From Acridotheres tristis (taxonomy: Eukaryota; Chordata; Aves; Passeriformes; Sturnidae): a DNA stretch of 64,000 nt. Where the stretch lies: NCBI GenBank assembly GCA_037013685.1, contig CM072884.1, positions 7,316,001 to 7,380,000 on the forward strand, written 5' to 3'. The translations under genes were made by a program, and so were the position numbers. The notes under the pieces are model-generated. The model ran no database searches and had not been told where the DNA came from. It saw only the letters and a program-made list of their open reading frames with translations. Below are positions 37,951 through 52,305 of the stretch, in pieces. Position 1 is the stretch's first letter, and the number at the start of each line of letters is the position of its first letter.

Positions 37951-40058
37951 AAGCCAGGATTTTGCCCAACAGGTAGCCCCAGGAAGACAGCAGCTCCCAG
38001 CTTCTGAAACCTCTGCTTCATGTATAGATAATATGCTTGTCACAGCTCAAGGCAGCCTATGTCACAGGTCAGGAGATCCACAGCAGAAAGAACCTCTCAT
38101 TACAGAGGAGGGGGACAGGAACTGTCTTGAGATGAAACCTCACTAAAAAGGTTTTCAAACAAATTTTAGAAATGAATAGGAATAAATTGCCAGGGCCAGG
38201 TGTCATTCACCCATGAATATGAAACTGGTGAGCTGATAACTGTGGTTTGCAATATATTCATTGTATCATCCTCAATAGCTAAGGAAAGAAAGTGCTAAGT
38301 ATGACAGAAACTTCTAAAAAGAACTCCAGAGCAATCCTAGTTAATATAAACAAATAAATCAGATTTCCATGAGAATAAAATCGGTAGGAGTTGTAAAATA
38401 AAGAGAATTAATTAGCAGATCCATGAATAAATATGATGCAGCAAATGAAAGTCAATAGGTTTTTTATAAGGGGAAGTGATTTCTCCCTCTATGTGACAGA
38501 CACAGGTGATACAGTCAGTGCCTTTTACCTAGTTATGCAAATTAGCCCTGAAACACAGGGCTTCCTGAAAAACAGGAAATTATCATTAGGAGGTGTCTTT
38601 GTTGGATGATAAATCATTAGGAGGTTAGGTTTTATAATGGAAATTCATTATCGATGAGGCCCCAGGTCCTCTGTTTGGGACTACAGTGTTTAATATGCAG
38701 GCATATTTTCACCTTGGAGAAAGGGATGAATTGCAAAGTTAAACATGGTGATGCCAAGCAGGCTGCAGAGATGCCTTGTGTGCTGAGCAATTAGAAAACA
38801 CAGAGTGAGGCAGTAGATATTCACAGTTTTTTGTATGTTCTTTTACATGTATGCATAAGTGCATTTTGCAGCATATTCACAGCCCTGATGAACTCTAAAT
38901 AAGCTATCATGCCTGAGAGACCTGTGCTGCTGTGAAGCTCTCCATTTCCTGAGTCAAATATCCTCAATTTACACCATTCTCTGTAATTCTAGTGCAAAAT
39001 AGAGTTTGATACTGATGTTGTGATACTGCACTTACCCCATCTCAGAAAAGGAGCTTTAGAGCTCAAAACAGCATGTGGAGAGCAGGAAGGCCAATATGGC
39101 TTTATAAGACAAAAGATTAAAAAGACTAGGATTATTTATAATGGAAAACAGGTGCTGAAGTAGAGGTATGGCCTAAAAATCAATAAATGAGGGTGAAAGG
39201 GTTTAGGTATCAATACCTAATTCTTATACACGAAGTAGGGGACATCTTTTGAAATTATTGGAAAATGAGATTAAAGCAAGTGAAAATGTTTTGGTTTTTT
39301 TACTCAGCATAAATTGTGGTGAACATTTCATACATTTCCATGGGTGTTTGCATACAAATGAGTTCAAGAGGGACAAGGGCACTGATAAGTGTTAAACTTT
39401 GGGGATCTGCATTTATCTGCTATCTTAGTAAATTTTTATGTTTTAGTTTGCCAGATTCAGCATAAAGATCATAAGGGTCAATTTAATGCTATTTTACCTA
39501 AACATTTCTTCCTAGTCTATAATTTTACAGTCTCTGGCATTATGAAGAAATTTAGCTTTTTTACATCAATTGGTTCTTTTCATTTAATTTCTGTTTCTAT
39601 TATTTTAGTTCAAATAATGGAAAATACACACTGGAACACCTCCTAAACTCATGACCAACTTAGTGGAGAGTCATAGACGAAGGGAAGCAAATTCTCAGAT
39701 TAACTAAAAGATTACTTTCCAATGAAACAATATTTCACCTTGGAAACAGAAAAAAAAATCAGTAGTGCAAAAAACTGTGCTCTTGGTATTTACTGAATGT
39801 TAGATCAGCAAGTGTTTGTTAATCAGCACCAGAAGAGGTGTTCACAGAAGCTAAATTTGTCCTGTTTATATGTGTCACCAGATTAGTGGTTGAGAAGACT
39901 GGGATATGGGAAAGAATATTTTGCAATTTCCTTAAACTGTAACCATCTTTATGAGAAAAGGAAAGTTTGCCTTGAAACATTCTGCTGTAGTGTGCACGTA
40001 ATCCTAGTGATACCTAATATTAACAATATATATGTGCCATATATTATTTTGCTACAGC
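37951..40058. other. Unique AT-rich sequence
   Basis: No gene or repeat family is recognised. It includes an intact octamer ATGCAAAT at 38535-38542 and two adjacent short hairpins just after it (38544-38578). Confidence 0.5.
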
Positions 40059-40077
40059 ATATATATATATATATATT
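40059..40077. repeat. (AT)n microsatellite
   Basis: An uninterrupted AT dinucleotide run of about nine units. Confidence 0.9.
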
Positions 40078-40586
40078 TAAAAAGACAATTTGCTTTACCT
40101 AGTGCCACCTGTATGTATTCATCTTGAAATGAAAAGTGGGAGGAGAAAAGGTGTATATTTCCAAGCTAATATAGACAAGGACAAGATTTCTCACCTGCAG
40201 GAAGGGATAAAGGACAAGACTTGCTAAAGATGTAACCTAGAGAGGAGCTCCCTAGGCTGTAATTAGGCATCTGTCTGCCTTGCTGTGGTGCAAGGCACCT
40301 ACAACAAATCATGTGGAGAGACTGGTTGCTCATCACACTTCAAGGCAAAAAAGTCCCTAAAAATGACCTTTGGTAACCCAGCTTAAGTAATTAATGTTCA
40401 AGATTCTTAAATGATGTAACACCCCTTGTAAGAATTTTTTATAAATGTTTGTTTATGGTGGAATGTCTCATGATTTTCACTGGGGGAAAAAAAAAGTTAT
40501 ATTTTGACACATCGGAAAATTACCAGTTTACTGAAAAACCTCATTTGTAAAATTGTCATGTTCTCTTTTTCTCTTTTCTGCCTTAG

Positions 40587-40757
40587 AATCACATCACAAC
40601 CTTTAAAGGACAAGTGTCGCTTCCTTGTGAAAGTGTGCTCTCAGCCTTGCTCTTCAAAGTTCACATCAAGTGATGCTGCCAAGATGTATCCTTCTGTGGC
40701 AAATAATTCACCGATGCCAACTCATTGGAGAGTCCAAAAGCTTTGTCTTATGCCAGG
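40587..40757 (+). other. Exon-like open segment with splice-like edges
   Basis: A pyrimidine tract ending in ccttag (40562-40586) precedes 171 bases that stay open in one frame up to a donor-like CAGG|gtaact at 40757/40758; the in-frame stop taa begins one base after the donor G. The length is a multiple of three, with the same phase at both ends. The predicted 57 residues (including VKVCSQPCSSKF) match no family I know and contain no repeat. Chance pairs of splice-like signals are common, so this could be a real exon, a lncRNA exon or noise. Confidence 0.15.
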
Positions 40758-40849
40758 GTAACTTCAGCAGTATTTTCCAGAGCTGTGGATTAAGTTTGCT
40801 GAAGCAAAAAAATGACGATGTGTCTGATCTATTTCAGCAGCGCTGCCAG

Positions 40850-41470
40850 ACATAAAGATGATTCATCAGTGTTCCCTCTTTAATAGTGACTATCTCCAGT
40901 GGGCAGTAAAGAGTGACCAAACTGACTATCAGATGGCAAGGAGCAGAAGTTGGAACAGCATTTGCCTTGCTCACTTTGTACTCGGTTGTGTATCCAGGCG
41001 TTCCCGTCTAGACTTGCAGGGGTTGCTCGAGCATTTAATTACTTGAATCCCAATGAGCTGAAACTGCTTGGTTCAAGAGATAGCATAATAAAGGCATTCT
41101 CCTGAGGTGGCTATATCATTTTTTTTAAGCTTTACTGACGAGCTAGAAATAGTCACAGATTTTAAATGCTGACAATGATTATATTCAAAAAGCATGGAAA
41201 ATATGAGCCTACATTTTCTGCTATGCCAATGTTCCTTCAGGAGCAGCAAAAGAAGGGAATGTGGGCTTCACATGGAACTACCTAATTATCTGTCTGACTA
41301 CACAGCAGCTTTGGCCACTGTTACAAATTACACCATATAGTGGTCCCAAAGGGGGACAGTCGGGTGCTCAGCTCGCCCACTCTTGTAGCACTGTGTAACC
41401 ACATCAAGGAATGGGAGAGCTGACTTCACGTTAGTTCAGGTTTTTCAGTGCCTGAAGTACTTAGACTCGA
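40850..41470. other. Slightly CpG-enriched unique block
   Basis: Several CpGs are kept (actcgg, ggcgttcccg, gctcgag, agtcgggtg, gctcgcc, ttcacgtt). There is no coding frame with known similarity and no repeat family. A conserved regulatory role is possible but unsupported beyond composition. Confidence 0.2.
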
Positions 41471-44400
41471 GGTGTCTTGCCAATATCAAGGTGGCAAGAT
41501 GGATCAGTCTAGCTAAGAGACTCAGGGAAGAGGGAAGTGTAAAATATTGCAGACTTGGGTTCTACGTTTCACATGCATTTGAGGAAATATGAATGTCTTC
41601 CAGGTTTATGTATGAGTGGGGTATCTGGTATCCAACTAAGCATGCAGCTGCCTTGTGTCAGGTAATAATTGTAATTGTAAATGAGACAATTGTCTCAAAT
41701 TTGCTCCTTCACAATCTTTTTATGGGGTTTTTCAGTTTGTTTTTTTTTTTTTTTTTTGTTGGTTTGTTTTGGGAGTTTTTAAAATATCTTTTCCCATAGA
41801 GAGGGTGAAGGTTTCCCATGTAGGAGAAGAAAAAGTGCATGGACTTGGGATACAAATCCAGCTGGAGAAAAACATTACCAAGAAGATCAGATAGTGACTC
41901 ATGTAAAATATAACTTGACATTTGAGCATGCAAGATGATTTGTGGCATGTGGCTTAAACAACTCCCAACTTTTTATGTCTCTTTATGGGGAAGGCTGTCA
42001 AATCTGGAATAGAATATATGATTTATTTTTATTTCAGGGTAGAAATTGACTTTTTTATTTTCAGTCTGCAAAAGATGAGCACTTGCCAGTGCACATATAC
42101 ACAGCCAAAAAAAAGAGAGCATGCTTGAGCCAAGCAGGAGCAGAATTAGTTACAGTCTCTGTTTTTTTCTCCACAGCATGACTTATATTGATACATTCAT
42201 TACGTTAAATGGCATAACTTTGTGTTTTTCACTAGTTTAAATAAGAAAAGGTCATACTGTTGTAATCCTTATAGTTCTGACTTAGGTAAGTAGAACAGAA
42301 TAAGAACTCTCCCCTTACAGATGAAGAATTCTCTTCAGGCTTTCACTTAATTTTATACTATGGACTATATAAATACAACCCTTTTGCTACCTGGGAGATA
42401 ATCTTAGCTCCAGTTTAACAGGCCTTATTTATAACATGGGATTCTTTCACTTCAAATGTTCAGTTTTCTGGGATTACCTTCTTAAGACAATGCATCTTCT
42501 GACTGGGTTTGTATCTGGGAAAGAGGTACATGATAATCAATTCTAGATTTGAAGGATGGCAAAAAGCAACAAGATCTCAACTTCCCTCATAATGCTTTCA
42601 TTTCTCCTGGGGAGGTAGGATGGGTAGGAAAGGACATAATAGGACCTTGAAGTAACAGAGAGAAATAGAGAAAAATTTGTGATAAACCTCATATTCTTGT
42701 TATTATTGCCTCTTAGAGTCACTTTGCAGCTGATAAGGCTTGTGTGCTGCTTCTTCCTCCAAGTTTTGTTTAAATTCCTAGTTTAGCCATACGTGCCTTC
42801 CCTCTGGTTAACAGTGATTTGACTGTGCCTGCAGCATAATTTTACTATCATAGAAGGGTACTTGGAGGTGATAATACTATGCAGTGCAACTTTGCTCTGC
42901 CTAGTCCTTACCTGTTTCCTTAATATGTTCACTTTCACTTGTAATTCTAATTTGGAAAGACAAATGCCATAATCCGTGGATAATTAAGAGTCTAGACTAA
43001 TTCTGTCATGTCAGTGCTTTCTTAATCTGCCCCTAATCAGATTAAACACCTTAATTTAGATGTTATTGACATTGTAGATTGAAGAATTCCAAGGAAGCTG
43101 CTACAGTGTATAATGTAGTTGGAGTTGTAAACGAAGTAGTTGTAAATGGAATTGACTGGCTGTTTATAACCTGTAATATTTTGCAAAGACTATAAAAAAA
43201 CGAATTAAGGAATCCAAAATTTTATTCTAACACAAGGGAAAATGAAAGTACACATCTGTCAAGATTTTAACTCTATTGGCTCACTTATCTTTTCAAGAGA
43301 GAGGTCACTAAAAGAAAGTAAAAATAAGGGAATTATTTTCCCAAGAACGTTTTGCATCTAAGAGCTGCACAATGAGTTTCACTGTATATATTAGTGAATT
43401 GGCACAAAATCAGTCCATTAATTCGAGAAAACACAAGATGTTTGTTCGTTATTTCAAAATCAACTGCAATCACTGATATTTTGGTGCAATTGTAGGCAAT
43501 AGTCAACATATAGGAGGACTGTTTTAAATCTGGAATTTCCGTTCTGTAGCCAACCCTGACTCACTAACATGGTTTGCACCTAATAAGGATGTACTTTGAT
43601 CCGGGCTGATTGTGTGCTGCTAATGGGATTTCATTGACTAAAATCACAAATGATACCTCAGGATATATCAGGAAATGTCTTCTAGTGAAGATGAAGAACT
43701 TGTAATTACAAAATTGCATCAGCAATTGTGACCAAGTTTTATTTTTATCTCTGTCCCAAAATATATTTGAATAATTATCATTAGCTTTAAAAGACATTCT
43801 CCTTCCATGGTTTTGTTAATTCTCTTCTAACTACTTTGTCTCTTGATCAGAACAATATATTTTTAAAGCACTTGATTTGAGAGTGTGTATTTGTGATGGT
43901 GCCAGTCAGTTCTGAACATAAATTAAATTGTGACCTTGACTCTGGAAGGTTATGCTTGCTTTGTACTTAGTCTTTGCTTACAGCACCAGCAGTTGGCATG
44001 TCACAGGTAATGCCCATTCTCTTTTGAGTCTGCTTGGGCAAAAGAAGTCATCAAAAAGCATCTGTATTCTCACTCAGAATATCCTGTCAAGAGCTGTATT
44101 TAATTTTTAAGTTAAAGTAACTCTTGCTCTGATCTTAAAACAGAAGGCCAAATTTATCCTGACTGAAGTGTCTACTAAATTTGTTTTATTGTGGATAAGT
44201 TTATTTCCCTGTGTCAAATTTCAGCCTAAAGCAATTGCTTCCGAAAGTTTATTTTGTGATGTCTTTTATGTGTTTGCAGAAATGTTTCTCTCTGTAAATA
44301 ATGGCCAAAAGCTGTTGTACAACACAGTACAATACCATTCAAATGCAGGCTCTCTGAATTTGAAATATCAATGGACAATTGATGATAGAACAATGGAAGA

Positions 44401-45621
44401 GAGCAATTTATCTTAAACACTATTGTGCTGTTCTTCATGTCTCTCAGACCTATACAAAGTACTGAATCAGATTTTTTCCATTATTAGCACCATAAAATTT
44501 AACGGACACCTGCACCAAATGTACTTGTATAATATGCATCAATCACAGGTGCTGTAATCTGAGAAATAATAGTGCTAACTTGGCTTGGAGAAAAAGGCTG
44601 CCATTTGGTAAGTTGTGCTCTTTAATGTCATTTGAGTACTCATGATGTTTTTACCCTTTAGGTTTTGTTCTTAAACTGCAAATGGGGAAAGAAATGAAAG
44701 GGACAGGAGGAAGAAAACATAGAAATTATCGTGCTCATATCAAATGCTAGGGTAAGAAAATCTCTCAGCTAATTGTTTGTAAGATGGACTAGCTACAGGG
44801 TTGTAAACTAATTAGGATATAATTCACACCATTTGACAGGATAGTTGCTACAAAAAATTGTATCTAATCTTCATTACCAAATGCATTCTGCACTACAGAT
44901 CAAAATTAACATTTAAATTCAGCCTTTTGACTCCCCTGACAAAAGCCCAATTTGGTTTCCAGAACTTTGCACATTCTTATTAAAACTAGATTTTTTTAAC
45001 GCTTAGTTTTTCTCTTTTTCTTTGTTGCACTTGCATAATTCTCAGAACTGTTTCTCTTTCCTTTGTATATCAATTACAGTTCTGTTGGTTTAGATGGGGC
45101 ACAGATAGAACCCTGGTATAAATCATCCACTGGTTCTTCATTAATACCTTTTAACTTGCATGTTATCCATTCTGGTTTGTTATTTTTGTTTTTTCCTTCT
45201 TTTTTTTTCAAGTTGTGCATTCCTCTTATAGTTCATATATAAGTTAATGCAAGCTGTTGCACCTAAGGCCTGAGGATCTTACCTTTATTCACTAGAAGCC
45301 GAAATATGAACTAAGTAAGTGATGGATATACTTGTTACTGTGGATGTTAGAGCAACTGACACACTCGGCACATTTGGGATACAGAAGGAAGGTGAGACGG
45401 GGAACTTTTTAAGAAGACACGAAGCAGGAAGTTAATGATCTTGAGCTAGGAACACTTTGTAGAGAGCTTTCAGGGAGTGTTGTAGTTGAAAATGTGAACC
45501 AGGAAAAAATCACTTTTAGATTGAAACATGGAGATAATCAAACATATTATCCTGGCTCTAACTCTTGTAACAAGGACAGTGGTGTTAAGACTGTTAAAGA
45601 TATATCTTGACCCACAGAAGG
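41471..45621. other. Unique AT-rich sequence
   Basis: An 18-base T run lies at 41740-41757. Minus-strand frames overlapping it owe their lysine-rich ends to that run. Nothing else is identifiable. Confidence 0.55.
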
Positions 45622-45777
45622 ATCCCAAGTTGCTCAGAGAAGCTGTGGATGCCTCATCCCTGGATGTGGCTCTGAGCAGCCTGGTCTAGTGGAAGGTGTC
45701 CCTGCCCATGGCAGGGGAGTTGAAACCGAATTATTTTTAAAGTCTCTTCCAACTGAAACCATTCTATGATTCTATGG
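45622..45777 (+). mobile_element. CR1 LINE 3' end
   Basis: The characteristic CR1 3' untranslated end is present in order: gttgctcagagaagctgtgg, then ctctgagcagcctggtctag, then the ctgcccatggcagg hairpin region, ending in the short direct repeat attctatgattctatg. CR1 ends in such an 8-base microsatellite rather than a poly-A tail. The element is 5'-truncated, as most copies are, and about 25 bases before ctctgagcag appear deleted. It is the clearest taxonomic marker here (birds and other sauropsids). Confidence 0.95.
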
Positions 45778-48700
45778 CATAGAAGATGAGATGAGCCCAC
45801 CTTCAAAAGGGCCAGAATGGCCTCAGTCTCACTCACACCATGTGTGTGCATGCCTTGAAACCTCTCACAAGGTCAGGGTGTTCCAAAGGGCCAAAAACTT
45901 CTAGAAATGTGGGATCTCTGCCATGTCCAACTCAGTTCTGACTCTTCAACCCAAAGATTAGGTAAGCATTAGAATTTGGGTTTGCAGACATACACCCTAG
46001 CAAGATGGCAGCCTTAATTGCATAAAATATTAATAGAATTAATGCTTCCACTTCTTGTTTTAAGGTTTTCTTGAGAGAGGACAAAACAGTGAAGAGATTT
46101 TTAAATTAAATTATGATTTAAAAGTCCACTTAAAGAGTATAAAAATTACTGCATCTACAAGATGATACTTGCCATGATAATGTTTGGTTTCCTATTGATT
46201 ACTTGAGTAAACAGCCTCCAAAATCCTGTTGACAATTTCTGACTGCAAAATAGTCATTTTATTCTGCAGCTCTTATTACATGCATTTAGTAAGTATCACC
46301 CTTTATTTGTGATATTAGAAGTGTTATTTTTTTTAATCTCTGTTCTTATTCAGATTATAAGGAGAGATCAACCAACATACAGAAGTAAAAATGTAATCCA
46401 CACTTGGGTGATCTCTTTTTATCCTGTTGAAAACAGAAAGTCATGATGCTATGCTTCCAAAATGTCTGTGCTTATATTGTCACCTCAAAGCTGTGCACCA
46501 CCTGTCAAAGGTGTTCTGGGCTTGGATTTTTGATCTTCCTGGTGATGATGAAGGCCTTTTCTCTTCTATCTGATTTCAGTCTGCCCCTCTATTATTTTCT
46601 TTTTAAGCTGAAGCTGTTGTGGAATTTGCCATATAACTGTGTTCATGCTTTGCTTCTGATGTGTTCAGATTGTCTGCACTCCTTAGACTTCTAGAAAACA
46701 CTGACAGTTCTTTTCAATTTATTAGAAGGACCTTCCAGATAAGAGAAGTGCATTCTAGAAAAGTTTCTCACTGTTGTGTTGTCTCAGAAATATCTCTAAA
46801 GGAGAGAGGGCATTGGAAATTGCTAATATTGTGTCAGTGTTGATCATGCTTCTGCAGCCAAAAGTATTTCAAATTTTTGAATGAAATTTGTTGCTTAAGG
46901 TCACCTTATGCCTGATGTCACTACTACAGCACCTATCATTTTCTAGATAAATAAAAAGACTTGAAGTTTATTTGAAAATATTGCTGGAATATTAACAGGT
47001 GTGCAATTTTTGGTCTTTTTAAACAAAACCATGCATTTCTGTTACTGATTAATGTCATCAGCAAAATAAGGGTCACTCAAATTGAGTTATACCAATTTAT
47101 GATTATCTTTCTCTTGATTCCAACAACAAATAATGTGAAAGTAGCAGGGCACAAGAAATCCTTGTTTTATTCTTTAGCTTCCTCTGCTAATTCTTGGATG
47201 TTGATCAACCCCTCTGTTCAATCAGTATGATCACAAAGGACTGGGAGCATTTTGATTACACAGTCCTATCACTTTCTAGTATTTTTTTCACAAAATTATT
47301 TCTCAAAAGGTGTTTTGGCTAGAAATACTTTCTGTCATAAGGATTATTTTTCATGCTGCAGTTTATAAAGAGATTTAATATTTTTCCTTTGGGGGGATTA
47401 TTTCTTGAGCCTGCAAAATTCAAACTTTTTAGTTCTACTGAACAAAAGTATATAAATAAATAATTCACACTTAAGTGTCTCATAGTTGGTAAGAAAAAAT
47501 TATGCAAACAAATAATTGAGATGTTTGTAAAATGGAGAAGAGAGACCTCTAGAGAAAGTTGAATTATCACCTTGTTAAGTGACTATTGCTGAAAATTTTA
47601 CCCAAAACGAATGCACATACACTTCTAAAATCTCTGTTCTCCAGTCTGCTATCACTGAAGTTGTCAGAATCACGAAATGAGCACAATATCTCCAGCAATG
47701 TCATATCTGTGGCCTACATGTGGTGCAGTGTTTGACTTTGTTCTCTTCAGGATACCTGTCATCTACAAAGCAGACAGCCTGCAGCTTCCACAATCTGGCC
47801 ATTTTTAGATCTTGGCAGTGCTCTGAGAGAGCTACTTATTCACAGAACGTACTTGTCATCATCACCAATTCTTCATTTTTTGTATCTTCAGAGCGTCACA
47901 GGTAATAACAGAATGGAGTACTTGATAATCTGAAATAGACTTTAAGATACATTTGTTTGGAGGTGTTTCACACAGCTCCTTCAATATTTGTTTGTATCCA
48001 GAAAAAAGAGATTCAACTGCATTCTATATCTGCTTTCCTCTTCATCTTTCCTAGAGTTCTGCTCTTTTCTGCTAGCTGCAAAAATTGATGCTAAGGTTTA
48101 AAGATGATACTTTCAAACCTGAAGCGAGTCAAGTCCAATGGAAAAATGAAGGACAATTCTTCAAAGGCCAGGATTTACTAATAGGATTAAGAGAAGCCAA
48201 GGCTAGTGTCATTTGAACTAAATCTTATAAACATAGAAATACTGGGGTTTTTGGAAAATATTTTGCAATTTCACAATTAATTCCTACTGTAAGTCTGATA
48301 TGATACTGTAAAGTATATATGTTTAATGTATATGTTGTAATAATACCATTATCAAAATGTTAAAATATAATTAGTATGCATTTGATAGGAATGGATTGGT
48401 AAAAACATTTTAACAATCTACAAATATACATGTAAAATCAAGCAGCTCAAATTTTTTTTCCCTGTGTGAAAGTCTTCATGATAACATAATGTTACAAAAC
48501 TACAAGCCAGAATTTGCTTGACTGATCTGGAATGAAAAGGAAAACTAAACTTTTCTTTATATAAGGTGTATTTATATATATGTGACACACAGGAAAAAAT
48601 ATTAATTCTAGTTTTCTGAATATCTATAAAAAAACCAAGATCTTGACTATGGCTTCAGTAATGCAAATAGGAAATCTGCTCAGTGGAATGAATATGCCTA

Positions 48701-51700
48701 ATACCAGTATAGGGTTATTTCCCTGCCAATGGAGAAATGAGCTTCACTAGTACAAGCTTCTCTGTACCAATTTCACAGAAACAAGGAAGTCGAAAAACCT
48801 TTTAAAAATGCAGGAGATTTGAAAGGCAGAGCTTTGCCCAAGCATGCTTATGGAAACAACTTTATACAGAAATTGCACTGAAACTTTTCCTAGGCATTAA
48901 ATCAGTTATAGATGTTTATAGAGAGAATTAATCAGATCCCTTAAGGAATTTAAGCATCTAATGATTTTGAGGAGCAACAACTGAGATTTTCAAGGATCTT
49001 TAACAAGTTAGATACTTTGCTCCCTTTAGCTTCATCTATTTAGTCAATTTTGGGAGAAAAAAAAAAGGGGTCTTTTAAAGACTTAACAAAAGAAATCTAT
49101 AAAATTGCTGTTCATAACTACACTAATGCAGTATTTTTCTAGGCAAGGTTTTTTTTTTCCAAAGTCTAAACTACAACTCATAAAAGATTGACTTATATGG
49201 TTTAAGGACCATGTTGCACTTAGGTAATCATAGATGAGTTTGATTATTTTAGCAATAAAAATATGCAATTAAAAAAAAATAGCAGAGATCATAAAAGGTG
49301 AGGATGAGTCTGAAATTTGGACTTAATTTTTCTATACCCTATACCGTTGAACAGGGCAAACTGGCCTGAACACAATACTTTATCTATAGAACAGAGACTT
49401 TGAAAGCAAAACTGGTTTATTTCACATAGCAATTTAACTCTGTTCAAAAACACATATGATTAAATTTCTGGTGCAACCAGGTACTGACAGATGAAACAAG
49501 CCTTTTCATTTTTGTTTCACTACCTGCCATAGCAGTCAATTATACCTGATCATGTAAAAATATATCATAATTTTTATTACAACTCATGATTTAATGTCAA
49601 GATGTTAACCTTCCCCCATATTATTTTCTTCTTCCAGTTTTCTGAGCATATGGCTCTTAATTCTTTCAGCTAAACTCCTCTAATTTTTTGACTGCTAATT
49701 TTTTATCTGCAGATACTCAGAATAGGCATTTCTCACAACAATAATATTCATTCTACCTGTTTGAAAAGCTTCTTGAACTTTAGAACTGCCCTCAGCTTTC
49801 TTCAATAGATGATTTGCTTCACTTATTTTTCTACTTTCCATTTCTAATTTTCAATGCTGCAATTAAAAATCAATTTGGCATTTTACCAGTCAGAAGCAAA
49901 CAGGTAACTTATAAAAAACATGGAGTCTAATATGTTAAGAAACTGCAAAAACACTGGTATTTTCATTCTGTAGAGGAAACCCAGACTTTGATAGACAAGC
50001 AGAAAAAATTACCAATACTCTTTTTGTTGTTAAGTTTCACTAGAGAGCTATAAATGTTAAACAGAAGGTGAAAATTTGAGACCAATTTTCAGCAGGTTTT
50101 GTTTAAATTTGTCAAAAAATAAGTTCTGCAGAAGGTATTTGGCTTGCATTCGAAAGAGTGAGAATCCAGTCATTACTTTCACATCGCATGAAAGCAATAA
50201 ATATAAAAATGAAGGCAAAATTGCATATTATATTAAGATCCAATATGTAAATATCAAACTATCCATATGGGTTCTTTACTTGTCAGTCCTTTCATCTGTA
50301 ATTTACTCCTCATTCATACTTTTGGACTACTCTGTATTTAACACTGTCAATTAGTAGAGCTTTTCAGTTTAGAAGTTTAAATTAAATTGTAAATTTAATA
50401 GTTACTAAAAAGAATTTTGTTAGATATAAGAAAGCAGTTTATTTGACCAAAAAACTCCAGCTGTTAAGAAAATGAGAACCTGACAATATTTTATGATACT
50501 GGCTACAATTCAATTGCCACATAAATAGAATATATTCTAGCCTGTTGCATAATACTTTTGGTATTTTTCTTATACATATAATCATGAATAGTATTGGTAC
50601 ATAGGCCTCACCGGTGGTCATAATCTAAATAAGGCAAGACGATTTTTTAAAACCCACAAAGAATTGTATTTAATATTTTTATCTTCCCAAGGCTGTGCCT
50701 GGAACAGAAATTAGTACATGATCTCAGACAAATTGCATTAAACCAAATGGGATCTTGAATAAAAATAATATTATTTAAGTTATAAAATGTTCTACTTGAA
50801 AATGTTTAATCCAAATGACTTATTTTTAGTACTGCCAAGAGCAATACGCAGATATTTGCAACTTTATTATTGAATTTCTCCTTAAAGCTGAATAAAGGTA
50901 AATGCTCTACTGCTTTTATAGAGATTACATTTATATCCATATGTATGCATATAAATATCTTTGTAGTGTTCCCATTCTGGTGCACAGGAGTATATTTATG
51001 TAGGGAGGAAGGATAAGTGGGACTTACATCAGTATTTAAGAAGGTCAGAATATGGCAGTTGTTTCCAGCAGAAGGTAATAGATTGGCATGGGAGTTGGGA
51101 TTGATCCAATGATCCATAGGATCTGCAGCACACAGCACTGCAAATATGCCAGGCACGTACTAAACTCAGAAATTTTTGTTCTTCAGACTCTATCATGTAG
51201 CAAAACTTATAAGGGCTCCTTTTTTTTGGGTCAAAATATTCTTTTATGAGTGATAAAACTTTGCTTAACTAATATCTCCTTTAAAACTGTAACCTGGTAA
51301 GAAAATGCCAGGATATACACCCCAAATACACACAGAAAATGTCTCTCATTTCTTAATATGTGTAGGAGACTCGTCAGAAACTGATAGTTTGATCCTAATT
51401 TCTTTATGCTGTGACCCTTCTACACTCTGTTAAAGGGGCAGAATCTTAATAATGACTTAGGAAAAACTCCTTCATTTCTTGCACAGTAAGCTTCCCACTT
51501 AACAAACTACATAATTATGGCATTTTTCATCTGGGATTCCTCCTCTTCCCAGCCTGGAAGGACTCCATGGGGAGTCCAGGGTGCCAGCTAATGTGTGCTC
51601 CAGTGTGGTTGCTCTCTTTTTCCAGGCTAGAAGAGCCACAGTTCTCAAGAAGCCCAAGAGTTACAAACAGCATGAAAACCCACATGAAATCTCTTTTAAT

Positions 51701-52214
51701 TGTAATGGTCCTCTCTGGTTCAGATGAGCTCTAAAAGGTAAACTTGTATCCAGAATTAGATTTTAGTTTAAGTTCTACAAAAAATATAAAAAATAAAAAT
51801 ATAAAAAAATAACACATGATGTTCGTAAAGAGATCTTAAAATGACAAACGATTGAATATTTTTGAGATTATTTCCAGTTCAAATCTTGGGGTATTTCCTA
51901 GAAAATTCTTGTACCTGACAAATGCATTTTTTCAGTAACTTGAACTGCAAGTTTTCCTTACCTTTTGCTTTCCAAATTCTGTCAAGGTGAAACAAACAGG
52001 AATATGAACAAGCATGAAGGTGAACAAACTCTTAATAAAGTGATTTAATAAGAGGAGTTTTTTCCCTTCATACTACACATGAGAACTTTTTCCCCAAGAT
52101 TTTATATAGTGTTTTCACTGAAAAAAAAAAAATTCTATAGCCATTTAAAAGATTTCCATTAGCTGGTAAAACAGCAAGAGAAACAGCATAGGTGCAGAGA
52201 AATTGACAGCTTCT
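45778..52214. other. Unique AT-rich sequence
   Basis: No gene or repeat family is recognised over about 6.4 kb. Base composition is strongly AT, with many A/T runs. Short frames such as 50076-50354 (plus) and 50806-51156 (minus) have no known similarity. Confidence 0.55.
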
Positions 52215-52305
52215 TTATTTGGGTGGGATTTTTTTGTTTGATTTTTTACTTGTGTGAGTTTTGTTTTGGTTTGGAGGGTTTTTGGTGGTTTTTTTTGGTA
52301 GTAAG
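52215..52305. repeat. T/G-rich low-complexity tract
   Basis: About 90 bases of mainly T and G (ttttgttttggtttgg and similar), resembling the tract at 25803-25955. The lysine/asparagine/proline-rich end of the minus-strand frame here is produced by it. Confidence 0.8.

Noticed and set aside
37406..38007. Two overlapping plus-strand frames (91 and 125 codons)
   Set aside because: Both lie inside the two abutting LTRs and translate LTR sequence, not a protein.
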